From assembly GCA_017513085.1 (NCBI GenBank), contig JAFWDK010000009.1, positions 85,772-149,771 on the forward strand: a stretch of 64,000 bases of DNA, in the 5' to 3' direction. The notes under the pieces were generated by a model that ran no database searches, was not told where the DNA came from, and worked only from the letters and a program-made list of their open reading frames with translations. This stretch comes from Clostridiales bacterium (GTDB lineage Bacteria; Bacillota; Clostridia; Saccharofermentanales; Saccharofermentanaceae). Below, in pieces: positions 36,646 through 44,129 of this stretch; the stretch's first letter is position 1; every line of letters begins with the position of its first letter. Made by a program: the position numbers and the translations under genes.

Positions 36646-38256
36646 ATGATTAAGAAGATTGCTTTTATCGCACTGGGAGTTTTCCTGTTTTTCGTCGGAC
36701 TCGGTCTGATCGATGTGTACCTGTCGGATCCGGAGATCCGATCGGATACGTCGTCTCTGGTGATCGGTATGATCCTCGGGATCGGTGTGGGCATCACGGG
36801 TATCGTTCTTACTGTGATCCATTCTTTAGATCTTCGTGATATGCTCCGGGAGAAGCGTGGCTTGAAAAACCAGATTGCCAAGGAGCTTCGTTCGGAGTTG
36901 TGCCCGGATTTCTATAAGATCACGGAAGATAAGACTGAATTTGAGCATCTGCTGCGGTCGTTCCGTAAGGATTATGCGGACTTCTTTTCCCATACAGGCG
37001 TGCAGGAAAACGACGCGATCCAGAAGGATGCGACACAGCTTTACTGGCATATCCTTTCTCTTCAGAAGAACCGGCTCGACAGTAAGGAGATCGGGATGAA
37101 GTTTACTTCGGAACGGCTGGGTTACGGAAGTACGCCGCCGGTCCGGAAGAAGTCTTTCTTCGACGGGAAGTATAAGATCTCGGAAGTGTCGGAGACGGTG
37201 GAGGCGAAGGCGGAATTTCTAAAGCCTGACGGGAAGAAGATCCATGTCCGTAAGTGTGTGGAGACTGCGACTTACCGGATCTTAGGTGCATCCATTAATA
37301 CTTCTGCGGAAGTGATCTGCCCGAACTGTGGAAGCCCGTCGACGAGGGAAGACCTCATCGATGGTTGCGATTACTGCGGGACGAAGTTTACGGTGGAGGA
37401 TCTGGATAACCGTGTGGCCGAGTTCGGGCTGCAGCATGACAGTGATGTCGAGTATGCAAAATACCAGGAGCGACGGGCGAAGCTGATCCCGATGGTGGCG
37501 CTGATCGTAGCCATTCCGACTTTTCTGATCACGCTGACCATGAGTATCATCAATACGATCTCCAAGGATTACGGGATCCTGATCAACATCCCGGCGGTGC
37601 TTCTGGCGGCCGGTCTGGTGACGTTTATGGTCGTGATCCTGGCCGAGCTCATTTTTATCGTTTACGGGCTTCCGCTGATTCAGGGAATCGCCTCTTTCCG
37701 GTTCATGAGCGCCCGGATGATCAAGAAGATGAAGGCCCGGAATAAGAAAAACGAGGAGTTCGCCAATTCAATCCGTCAGCATGATCCGCTGTTTTCGGTG
37801 AACGGATTCTATTCGAACCTGATCAATAAGCTGTCTGTGATCCATTATTCCCGGGGAACAGAAGATGCATCTGCTTTTGTCGAGAGTAAGACGGCGGAAG
37901 AACAGGTGGCTTCGGTGATCACGTCATATCAGGATGTGATCGACATGCAGGTCGACTCGATCAAGATCCAGGGATATAAGGTGGGAGACCCCCTGCAGGA
38001 ACTGAATGTGAAAGTTCAGCTTCTGCTTCTGAATAATAAAGGTAATAGTGTTTCTACCAAAAAAGAAACGGTGTACCTTACACTTGTTAAGGATGCGGCT
38101 TGTAAGACTCAGGCAGTCTGTGCGCCGTCCTTTACGAACTGTAAGCAATGTGGAGCACCGATGTCGCTTATGGCGGGCAGGGTCTGTAACTATTGCGGTC
38201 ATGCAAGAAGACTCGCCGAGTATGACTGGGCGATCCGGAACTATAAGATCCTGTAA
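36646..38256 (+). CDS. Membrane protein with two zinc ribbons (paralogue of the 33854 gene)
   Basis: The 536-residue product has two N-terminal membrane helices (about 4-23 and 38-60). A soluble part follows with a zinc ribbon (C-P-N-C-G and C-D-Y-C-G, about 224-246), two more helices (about 280-350), and a soluble domain of about 150 residues. It closes with a second ribbon (C-K-Q-C-G and C-N-Y-C-G) and E-Y-D-W-A-I. The order ribbon, two helices, soluble domain, ribbon, acidic-Trp tail matches the gene at 33854, so the two look like diverged paralogues. GAGGAGG precedes the start. Function unknown; a TIM44-like domain is possible. Confidence 0.8.
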   Translation: MIKKIAFIALGVFLFFVGLGLIDVYLSDPEIRSDTSSLVIGMILGIGVGITGIVLTVIHSLDLRDMLREKRGLKNQIAKELRSELCPDFYKITEDKTEFEHLLRSFRKDYADFFSHTGVQENDAIQKDATQLYWHILSLQKNRLDSKEIGMKFTSERLGYGSTPPVRKKSFFDGKYKISEVSETVEAKAEFLKPDGKKIHVRKCVETATYRILGASINTSAEVICPNCGSPSTREDLIDGCDYCGTKFTVEDLDNRVAEFGLQHDSDVEYAKYQERRAKLIPMVALIVAIPTFLITLTMSIINTISKDYGILINIPAVLLAAGLVTFMVVILAELIFIVYGLPLIQGIASFRFMSARMIKKMKARNKKNEEFANSIRQHDPLFSVNGFYSNLINKLSVIHYSRGTEDASAFVESKTAEEQVASVITSYQDVIDMQVDSIKIQGYKVGDPLQELNVKVQLLLLNNKGNSVSTKKETVYLTLVKDAACKTQAVCAPSFTNCKQCGAPMSLMAGRVCNYCGHARRLAEYDWAIRNYKIL

Positions 38257-38294
38257 GATTTCACGGCGTGTTCTCCGTTCGGAAAGAAAAGTAG

Positions 38295-38300
38295 TATAAT
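38295..38300 (+). promoter_or_regulatory. -10 box upstream of nadD-yqeK
   Basis: A consensus TATAAT lies 45 bases upstream of the TTG start; the -35 region is poor. Confidence 0.35.
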
Positions 38301-38344
38301 ATTTCTGGATTTCAGAAACGACCCAAAGAAGGGAGAAATAGATT

Positions 38345-39532
38345 TTGAAGATCGGAATCTACGGCGGGGCATTTGACCCTTTCCACAACGGACATCTTTC
38401 CATGATCAGAGGTGCGATTGCCAGCAAGAAGGTAGATCGCGTGATCGTGATCCCTACGGGGATGCCGTGTTTTAAACCGGCACGAAAGGTGACTTTATCT
38501 CCATATCGTTACTATATGGTCAAATCTGCACTCAAGGATGAACCCAAGTGTGAGGTTTGCGATATTGAGCAAGTGTTCGGCGAACCCAGCTATACGGTTA
38601 CGACATTGCAAAAACTCCGACAGCAGAAGGTGGTTTCGGAGAAAGACGAACTGTTCCTGATGTGCGGTTCGGATATTCTTTTCGAATTTGAGTCGTGGTA
38701 TAAGCCTGATGAGATACTGAAACAAGCAAATCTGCTATGCGCGGTACGCCCCGGTATGGACGAGGGAGCAGTCCGCAATGAGGCATCCCATCTGGAAGAG
38801 CATTTTAAGACGAAGATCAGGTTTTTCAAGATCGATGGAGTTAAGGTGGCTTCAAGTGTTCTGCGAAAGGATGGAAACTACGAGAATGTTCCTGCCGTGG
38901 TGAGTGCTTTTATCAAGACAAACGGCCTCTACTGTGAGGATGCGCCGTTGATGCATGTTTCCGATGAGATGTATAAGACGCTGATGGCGCATAGTTTTAC
39001 GCTTTTCCGAGAAATGAGCGGGAAGAGGCTTCTCCATAGCATGAATGTATGTATCCTGGCTACACGTTATGCTCTCCGATTTGGAGCGGATCCGGATAAG
39101 TGCGCACTGGCGGCGCTTCTCCATGATTGTGCAAAAGAACTTCCTGAACAACAGCAGATCGATCTTGCATCGGAGATCATCCACGGATATATTCCGGGCA
39201 AACAGATCCTGCATTCACCGGCCGGCGCCGTCTATGCACGGCATCACTATGGCGTGGAAGATCAGGAGGTGCTCGATGCGATCCAGTTCCATACTGTCGG
39301 CCGTGAGATCATGACGATAACGGACAAGATCGTCTATCTGGCCGATAAGCTAGAGCCGGCCAGGGATTATGATGATCTTTCCTTGATCCGTGAACTGGCC
39401 GAACATGACTTAAATGCGGCTTTGATCGAGTGCTACTGCGCGATCAAAGAGAGCTTCGCGAGAAAAGGACAAGTGATCCATGAGGATACACAGAGATCGC
39501 TGGCGTATCTTCTTGCTAACCGTTCCCAGTGA
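38345..39532 (+). CDS. nadD: NadD-YqeK fusion: nicotinate-nucleotide adenylyltransferase and HD-domain Ap4A hydrolase
   Basis: Residues 1-195 are NadD, with G-G-A-F-D-P-F-H-N-G-H near the start and the S-S-V-L-R-K motif late; it makes deamido-NAD from NaMN and ATP. Residues 220-395 are a YqeK-type HD domain with A-L-L-H-D-C-A-K-E (His260) and later D-K-I-V-Y-L-A-D-K-L-E-P; YqeK proteins hydrolyse diadenosine tetraphosphate. In most Firmicutes these are separate neighbouring genes, here one 395-residue protein. The start is TTG 38345, nine bases after GGGAG. rsfS follows, as is usual for nadD-yqeK-rsfS. Confidence 0.94.
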   Translation: MKIGIYGGAFDPFHNGHLSMIRGAIASKKVDRVIVIPTGMPCFKPARKVTLSPYRYYMVKSALKDEPKCEVCDIEQVFGEPSYTVTTLQKLRQQKVVSEKDELFLMCGSDILFEFESWYKPDEILKQANLLCAVRPGMDEGAVRNEASHLEEHFKTKIRFFKIDGVKVASSVLRKDGNYENVPAVVSAFIKTNGLYCEDAPLMHVSDEMYKTLMAHSFTLFREMSGKRLLHSMNVCILATRYALRFGADPDKCALAALLHDCAKELPEQQQIDLASEIIHGYIPGKQILHSPAGAVYARHHYGVEDQEVLDAIQFHTVGREIMTITDKIVYLADKLEPARDYDDLSLIRELAEHDLNAALIECYCAIKESFARKGQVIHEDTQRSLAYLLANRSQ

Positions 39533-39583
39533 AGGGGGCGGCACCATCAGCTCTAGCCGGGAAATGAAAACGGATAAGTGCTT

Positions 39584-39611
39584 TTGAAGAAGAACGATTT
39601 ACGTGTATAAT
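39584..39611 (+). promoter_or_regulatory. Promoter for rsfS
   Basis: TTGAAG at 39584-39589 and TATAAT at 39606-39611 are 16 bases apart, 55 bases upstream of rsfS. Confidence 0.6.
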
Positions 39612-39666
39612 AGAAACAAGATAAATATTCGTAGTAGAGAGCTACGTAGGGTCTGGGAGGAAGTAA

Positions 39667-40005
39667 ATGGAAATAAAAGAAATGGCAAATGCGATCGTGA
39701 CGATCCTGGAGAACAAGAAAGCGATTGACGTGGAGTTGATCCCTGTTGCTGAGAAGACTGTGTTGGCTGATTATTTTGTTATCTGCTCGGGTACTTCTTC
39801 GACACATATCAAGGCTCTCGCGGATGAAGTCGAGTTCATGATGAAGCGTGATCATGATATTGTTCCGGATCATATTGAAGGTCGTGATACAGCCAGATGG
39901 ATCCTTCTGGACTATAAAGATGTAGTCGTACATATTTTCCATCCGGAGGAGCGTCAGAATTATAGTCTGGAGAAACTCTGGGAGATGAAGAAATCTGCAG
40001 AATAA
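39667..40005 (+). CDS. rsfS: Ribosomal silencing factor RsfS
   Basis: RsfS binds ribosomal protein uL14 and stops subunit joining when nutrients are low. The 112-residue product shows the family pattern: L-A-D-Y-F-V-I-C-S-G-T-S-S-T-H near residue 35, G-R-D-T-A-R-W-I-L-L-D-Y-K-D-V-V-V-H-I-F, and R-x-x-Y-S-L-E-K-L-W near the end. The strong GGGAGG site precedes the ATG. Position after nadD-yqeK agrees with the assignment. Confidence 0.96.
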   Translation: MEIKEMANAIVTILENKKAIDVELIPVAEKTVLADYFVICSGTSSTHIKALADEVEFMMKRDHDIVPDHIEGRDTARWILLDYKDVVVHIFHPEERQNYSLEKLWEMKKSAE

Positions 40006-40023
40006 GTCTGCTGAATAAGTGCT

Positions 40024-40827
40024 GTGAAAAAGAAAGCATCGAATGTAATTATTCTCCTTGTTTTCTGTGTCTGGATCACAGTTATTATCGTTTGCCTTGT
40101 TAAGATCGTTCGTGCAGAACGTTACAGTATTTCGTATGGGAATTTCCCCCGAATAACTATTACAGATGATAGTTTTAATGCATTTTCCGTAGAGGGAAGC
40201 GGTAGGAGCGACTTTGCGCCTGGACCGGATGAGGAGATTCGTTTCCATCGTTTCGGAGCAGGTGACATATTCGGTGATTTTGGTTACAGGATCGAGGATG
40301 GGTGCATTTTTACCGGGGATGGTACCCATAACAGATATATCGACATCGAAAATTCGCATGTTTTTCGAGTTAGTGAAGGGAAGAAGATTGAGTTAAATAA
40401 ATATGAAATCTCTGCCTTGTTGCTTCGGGTGACCGAGGGAACTTCTGAAAATGTTAAGTTTACAGCTATCCTTAGTGGCGAACAATATAAAAACTTCAAA
40501 GGTGTCGAGTGTGCCGGTGAATATGAAGGTGTGCTTGCCATCAATAAATCCGTGATATCTATTCCTTGTGAGTCTACTGACTTTGAGAAAGTCCGGGCAA
40601 AAGTGATCAAAGAACAGCTTCCCCACCTCATATTCTGTGTTTTCATATCGCTTCTGGCATTCGCCGTGGTTTCGATTCCGTTGATCGCATTGGCAAAAAA
40701 TAGGGCTATGATAGGTTTGCTGATCTATTTTATAACCATGCTTGTTGCCGTGATCATAGTCGTCCATTTCTTTTGCGATATTTGTTATTCAGCAATCGGG
40801 GTGAACTATTCGGAATACTTTTGGTGA
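40024..40827 (+). CDS. Unknown membrane protein
   Basis: The 267-residue product has one N-terminal helix (about 7-29), an outside domain of about 165 residues rich in beta-type sequence, and two C-terminal helices (about 198-220 and 228-252). No motif points to function. The start is GTG 40024 and no convincing ribosome site lies before it, so either translation is weak, it depends on rsfS, or the true start is later. The gene ends near a poor hairpin (CTCATC/GATGAG at 40833-40877). Confidence 0.65.
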   Translation: MKKKASNVIILLVFCVWITVIIVCLVKIVRAERYSISYGNFPRITITDDSFNAFSVEGSGRSDFAPGPDEEIRFHRFGAGDIFGDFGYRIEDGCIFTGDGTHNRYIDIENSHVFRVSEGKKIELNKYEISALLLRVTEGTSENVKFTAILSGEQYKNFKGVECAGEYEGVLAINKSVISIPCESTDFEKVRAKVIKEQLPHLIFCVFISLLAFAVVSIPLIALAKNRAMIGLLIYFITMLVAVIIVVHFFCDICYSAIGVNYSEYFW

Positions 40828-40923
40828 CAAATGCTCATCCGACTTGTGAGACTCCGGGAGACGGAGAAGCCCGATGAGTACACTTTCTTATTAAATGTAT
40901 TCAAGTTTAACTTGAGTTCGTTC

Positions 40924-40952
40924 TTGAAACTTCTATTCCCACTCGCTACAAT
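40924..40952 (+). promoter_or_regulatory. Promoter for the 40997-41522 gene pair
   Basis: TTGAAA at 40924-40929 and TACAAT at 40947-40952 have the ideal 17-base spacing, 44 bases before the first start. Confidence 0.7.
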
Positions 40953-40996
40953 GAAAACGTAAGATCCTCTATTCTATAGATGAAGGAGGTGATTAC

Positions 40997-41512
40997 ATGA
41001 AAACAACAGATATCAAGTACTATTTGATTCGAGGCAAGACACTCGCCAAGAGGGAAGAAGGTTACAACTGCTTCTTGTTCAATGATGGTAAGTGGGATTG
41101 GGATGAGAAGAATGTGCTCTTAGATCGTCTTGTTGGTTACGATCCTGACGAGCCTGATGATTCCCCGTACAAGACCGGCAGCTCTTGCGTAATGAATGAG
41201 ATAGAAGAACTGACATTCGAAGAAGCCATGAGGATCCTCAATGAGAAGACGATCGGGTTTCTCATCAGAAAGTGGAAAGACGATCTGGCAGCGGTGAAGA
41301 CGGAATGGGATGAGAAGCCCGGTTGGCCGGCCAAATTGGTGACGACGTCTTTTATTCTGAATGGAATGAAGTACACCCTTGTTCCGGAAGACCTCGGTCT
41401 GACAGATGATTGCTGGGACCAGGGCTTGATGGAAAAGTTCCAAGGCGAGATTTGTAAAGTCTTGAAAAAATACGGCGCAACGAGTGTAGTAAACAGCGGG
41501 TTTATTGATTAG
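40997..41512 (+). CDS. Unknown cytoplasmic protein paired with an XRE-HD gene
   Basis: The 171-residue acidic product has no signal or membrane segment and matches no family I can name. It starts T-T-D-I-K-Y-Y-L-I-R-G-K-T and has repeated Trp/Asp-rich pieces such as G-K-W-D-W-D-E-K. A good GAAGGAGG site and a strong promoter precede it. The stop is nine bases before the XRE-HD gene, so the two share a transcript, and a functional link (partner, substrate or regulated product) is likely but undefined. Confidence 0.75.
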   Translation: MKTTDIKYYLIRGKTLAKREEGYNCFLFNDGKWDWDEKNVLLDRLVGYDPDEPDDSPYKTGSSCVMNEIEELTFEEAMRILNEKTIGFLIRKWKDDLAAVKTEWDEKPGWPAKLVTTSFILNGMKYTLVPEDLGLTDDCWDQGLMEKFQGEICKVLKKYGATSVVNSGFID

Positions 41513-41521
41513 GAGAGTACC

Positions 41522-42337
41522 ATGAGCATCGGAAGTAACATCAGAAGAATGCGAGAAGAGCGCAAGCTCACTCAAGAACAGGTTGCAGATCAGTTGGACG
41601 TTACTTTTCAGGCGGTATCGTCATGGGAGAGGGACGAATACAGACCGGATACCGAAAAACTGATCAGACTGGCAAAACTCTTCGATGTCTCCGTCTCCGC
41701 GCTGGTGGAAGAACGAAGGAGCTTTTTCAGGACGAAAGAAACTATCTACGACTGGCAGCACATGAAGACATATGTAAAAGCAACGGCGAAGACGCTTGCT
41801 TTGAAAGATACTCTCAAGGCGGTCGACTATGCGGTTGAAGCGCATAAGGACCAGAAGAGAAAGAAATCGGATGTGCCGTATATCTATCACCCGCTTAATA
41901 TGGCCTGCCATGTTTTATCGATGAGTATTACGGATGATCAGGTGATTGCGGCATGTCTTCTCCACGATGTGATCGAAGACTGTGGCAAGAGCCTTGATGA
42001 CCTTCCTGTAAGGAATGAGACGCGCGAGATCGTTCGGCTTCTCAGTCATGTGAAAACGACAGATGAGAACCGTGATGAAATCATGACGGCTTATTACGAA
42101 GGGATTGCCTCCGATCCCAAAGCGGCCCTGGTCAAATGTGTTGACAGGTGCAATAACATTACGACGATGTGCTGGGGATTGCGCCGGGAACGGATCTATC
42201 GCATGATCAAAGAAACCGAGCAATACTTCCCGTTGTTACTCGATGTGATCAAGGCGGAATCAGCTTTTAACAATGCCGCATGGCTTCTGAAATATCAGAT
42301 GGAAAGCATGCTCGAGATCTATAAACGGCTGATGTGA
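41522..42337 (+). CDS. XRE-type HTH fused to RelA/SpoT-like HD hydrolase domain
   Basis: Residues 1-65 form a clear XRE/Cro HTH (I-R-R-M-R-E-E-R-K-L-T-Q-E-Q-V-A-D-Q-L). Residues about 95-260 resemble the HD hydrolase of RelA/SpoT and MESH1: Y-I-Y-H-P-L, then A-A-C-L-L-H-D-V-I-E-D-C with the H-D-x-x-E-D core, then K-C-V-D-R-C-N-N-I-T where the family has K-L-A-D-R-x-H-N. Metal-binding His, His-Asp and Asp all seem present. There is no synthetase domain. This would be a small alarmone-hydrolase-like protein that may itself bind DNA. Activity on ppGpp is inferred, not shown. Confidence 0.85.
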   Translation: MSIGSNIRRMREERKLTQEQVADQLDVTFQAVSSWERDEYRPDTEKLIRLAKLFDVSVSALVEERRSFFRTKETIYDWQHMKTYVKATAKTLALKDTLKAVDYAVEAHKDQKRKKSDVPYIYHPLNMACHVLSMSITDDQVIAACLLHDVIEDCGKSLDDLPVRNETREIVRLLSHVKTTDENRDEIMTAYYEGIASDPKAALVKCVDRCNNITTMCWGLRRERIYRMIKETEQYFPLLLDVIKAESAFNNAAWLLKYQMESMLEIYKRLM

Positions 42338-42356
42338 TTTCAGAAGTTTGCTGCAC

Positions 42357-42452
42357 TTATTCAGAGAAGCTTTTCCAGCTTTCCAGTTCTTTTACAAAAT
42401 ACGGATTGGTTCCGTTCTTGATCATTTCGATACGATCACAGATAATACACAT
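42357..42452 (-). pseudogene. 31-codon remnant of a HIT-family protein
   Basis: The minus strand encodes M-C-I-I-C-D-R-I-E-M-I-K-N-G-T-N-P-Y-F-V, the characteristic N-terminus of Clostridia HIT-family proteins with the C-x-x-C zinc pair, then K-E-L-E and an unrelated S-W-K-S-F-S-E before a stop. The full family is about 130-140 residues and carries the H-x-H-x-H triad, which is absent here. This looks like the surviving 5' end of a gene cut by deletion. The strong promoter of the neighbouring ferredoxin pseudogene begins six bases away. A functional small peptide cannot be excluded. Confidence 0.65.
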
Positions 42453-42457
42453 ACTTC

Positions 42458-42515
42458 TTGACAAAACGTTTCTACGACCTTACAATGTATCAAAATGATA
42501 TATCAAATTGATACA
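42458..42515 (+). promoter_or_regulatory. Consensus promoter with overlapping PadR-type operator
   Basis: TTGACA (42458-42463), 17 bases, TACAAT (42481-42486). From 42486 to 42515 lies an imperfect 30-bp palindrome with arms TGTATCAA and TTGATACA and a GATATATC-like centre. The operator covers the expected transcription start, so binding would block initiation. The PadR gene at 43026, downstream in the same unit, is the obvious candidate. Confidence 0.75.
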
Positions 42516-42529
42516 AGGAGTGAGTAGTA

Positions 42530-43026
42530 GTGAGACGTCAAAGAATCAGAGGGACGATACTGTTGATCTCTTTTCTGTTATTTCCGATAACGATATGGTA
42601 TTTTTCGCCTTATCTCATTATTCAGGCAATGTCGGAACATATTATGAACGGAAGTTTTTTTGTTTTTTCTGTGATGTTTGTAGCATCATTGTTCCTGGGA
42701 AGAGTCTTCTGCGGATATCTTTGTCCTGCGGGAGGCCTCCAGGAATGTGTTTCAAGATGTAACGACACATATGCTGGATGGCTCCGTTCATGGTCATCGG
42801 CAGTACGATAGGCAGAGCTCTTCATATTCCTCAGCTTCACATAGAAGCAAATGTGCAAAATTGTGTATCATGTAAAAGGTGTACGAGATCATGCCCCATG
42901 GGACTTGATGTTGCGCAGATGGTAAAGGACGGCAGGAATCACAATTGTAGCGAATGCACATTGTGTGGTGTATGCGTGGACGAGTGTCCGAAAAAAGTCC
43001 TTAAGTATAGTTGGAGGTGGCGGTAA
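42530..43026 (+). pseudogene. NapH/CcoG-like membrane 4Fe-4S ferredoxin, internally deleted and out of frame
   Basis: The first frame (GTG 42530 with AAGGAG upstream) encodes two membrane helices and F-C-G-Y-L-C-P-A-G-G-L-Q-E, the family signature, then runs into a stop at 42811. A second frame, readable from about 42766, continues with H-I-C-W-M-A-P-F-M-V-I-G and the two ferredoxin clusters C-V-S-C-K-R-C-T-R-S-C-P and C-S-E-C-T-L-C-G-V-C-V-D-E-C-P, ending at 43026. In intact relatives about 90-100 residues with two more helices lie between these parts. An out-of-frame deletion near 42760-42768 explains both the missing block and the frame change. The PadR start overlaps the stop. Confidence 0.8.
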
Positions 43027-43580
43027 TGGCAAAAGACCGAAAAATAGATATGGTGATATTGGGACTCCTGGCTCATGAAGACCGGACCGGCTACGATATA
43101 AAAAAGCAGATAGACGGAGGTATCCGGTTCTTTTGGAAAGGAAGCTTCGGAAGCATCTATCCGGCGCTTGCACAATTGGAAGAAGAAGGCAGTGTCAGAA
43201 GATCCGGGAGCAATGAGAACGGCGGCAGAGAAAAGATAGTATACAGTATAACCGACCAGGGTAAAGAAGTCCTCAAGGCCTGGCTTCGTGACGAGAAGTC
43301 GACCAATGATCTGAAGTATGAATCGATAATGAAGATATTCTTCGGCGGCGCGGAAGACAGAAAGATCACATTGCAAAATATCGATCTTTTCCAATCACAG
43401 ATCGAAGCGGATCTAAAGGTGCTTCAGTTCTATAAGAAAAACCTCGAGAAGGTCCTTGACCAGGAAGATCATATATATTTCTATCTGACGGTCATGTTTG
43501 GAATCAAATCCTATGAAGCATATCTCAGATGGTGTGCCGATTCGAAGAAGATTCTTTCTCAAAGAAGAAGAGGGGAGTAA
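43026..43580 (+). CDS. PadR-family transcriptional regulator
   Basis: The 184-residue product has a PadR winged-helix domain (about 5-85: I-L-G-L-L-A-H-E-D-R-T-G-Y-D-I-K-K, then S-I-Y-P-A-L-A-Q-L-E-E-E-G) and the long C-terminal helical domain of the Vir_act_alpha_C type. GGAGGTGG precedes ATG 43026, which overlaps the stop of the ferredoxin pseudogene by one base. It probably represses this operon through the palindrome at 42486-42515. A flavodoxin follows two bases after the stop. Confidence 0.9.
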   Translation: MAKDRKIDMVILGLLAHEDRTGYDIKKQIDGGIRFFWKGSFGSIYPALAQLEEEGSVRRSGSNENGGREKIVYSITDQGKEVLKAWLRDEKSTNDLKYESIMKIFFGGAEDRKITLQNIDLFQSQIEADLKVLQFYKKNLEKVLDQEDHIYFYLTVMFGIKSYEAYLRWCADSKKILSQRRRGE

Positions 43581-43582
43581 AT

Positions 43583-44080
43583 ATGAGGACACTTGTAGTG
43601 TATTATTCGCTTGAAGGAAACACGCAATATGTTGCAGATAAGATCTGCGGCAGGATAGGTGCTGATAGTCTGAGACTTATTCCGGTCAAGCATTACAGCG
43701 ATAAAGGAGTAAGGAAATTCCTGTGGGGAGGAATGAGTGCGGTCATGAAGGAAAAGCCGGAACTTCAGGATCATGATGTGGATCTGTCGGCTTATGAATG
43801 TGTGATGATCGGGTTCCCGGTATGGGCAGGGACATTTGCTCCGCCGGTCCGGACTTTCGTTGAAGAAAACAGGGAGGCGCTCTCCGGAAAAGATATCGTT
43901 GTTTTCACGTGCCAGGCAGGCAATGGAGCCGAGAAAGCCATCGCGAAGTTTGAAAAACTCATCGAACCGCAGAGGATAAAGATGTCTGCGATCTTCGTCG
44001 ATCCGAAGAGCAAGCCGAGTATCGAGAAAGACAAGGAGATAGATGCTTTTGCGGATAAACTCGAGAAAAGCATGATCTGA
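43583..44080 (+). CDS. Flavodoxin
   Basis: The 165-residue product has the FMN phosphate loop Y-S-L-E-G-N-T-Q at residues 8-15 (family T/S-x-T-G-x-T), the loop F-P-V-W-A-G-T near residue 78, and a late C-Q-A-G-N-G piece. It is of the flavodoxin/NAD(P)H-dehydrogenase-like type that carries low-potential electrons. ATG 43583 follows AGGGGAG; the longer in-frame start at 43529 lies inside padR. It forms one unit with the NapH-like pseudogene and PadR, so the original module was probably an electron-transfer one. Confidence 0.88.
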   Translation: MRTLVVYYSLEGNTQYVADKICGRIGADSLRLIPVKHYSDKGVRKFLWGGMSAVMKEKPELQDHDVDLSAYECVMIGFPVWAGTFAPPVRTFVEENREALSGKDIVVFTCQAGNGAEKAIAKFEKLIEPQRIKMSAIFVDPKSKPSIEKDKEIDAFADKLEKSMI

Positions 44081-44101
44081 ATCGATACAACTCTTACTGA
44101 T

Positions 44102-44129
44102 GCCGTAAACTTTGGTTTACGGCTTTTTT
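44102..44129 (+). terminator. Rho-independent terminator after flavodoxin
   Basis: The stem GCCGTAAAC/GTTTACGGC with a TTTG loop is followed by six T residues. Confidence 0.92.

Noticed and set aside
42530..43026. Two separate small genes (93 and 82 codons) instead of one pseudogene
   Set aside because: The two pieces match consecutive parts of one NapH-like protein and the second lacks its own ribosome site, so a deleted single gene is the better reading.
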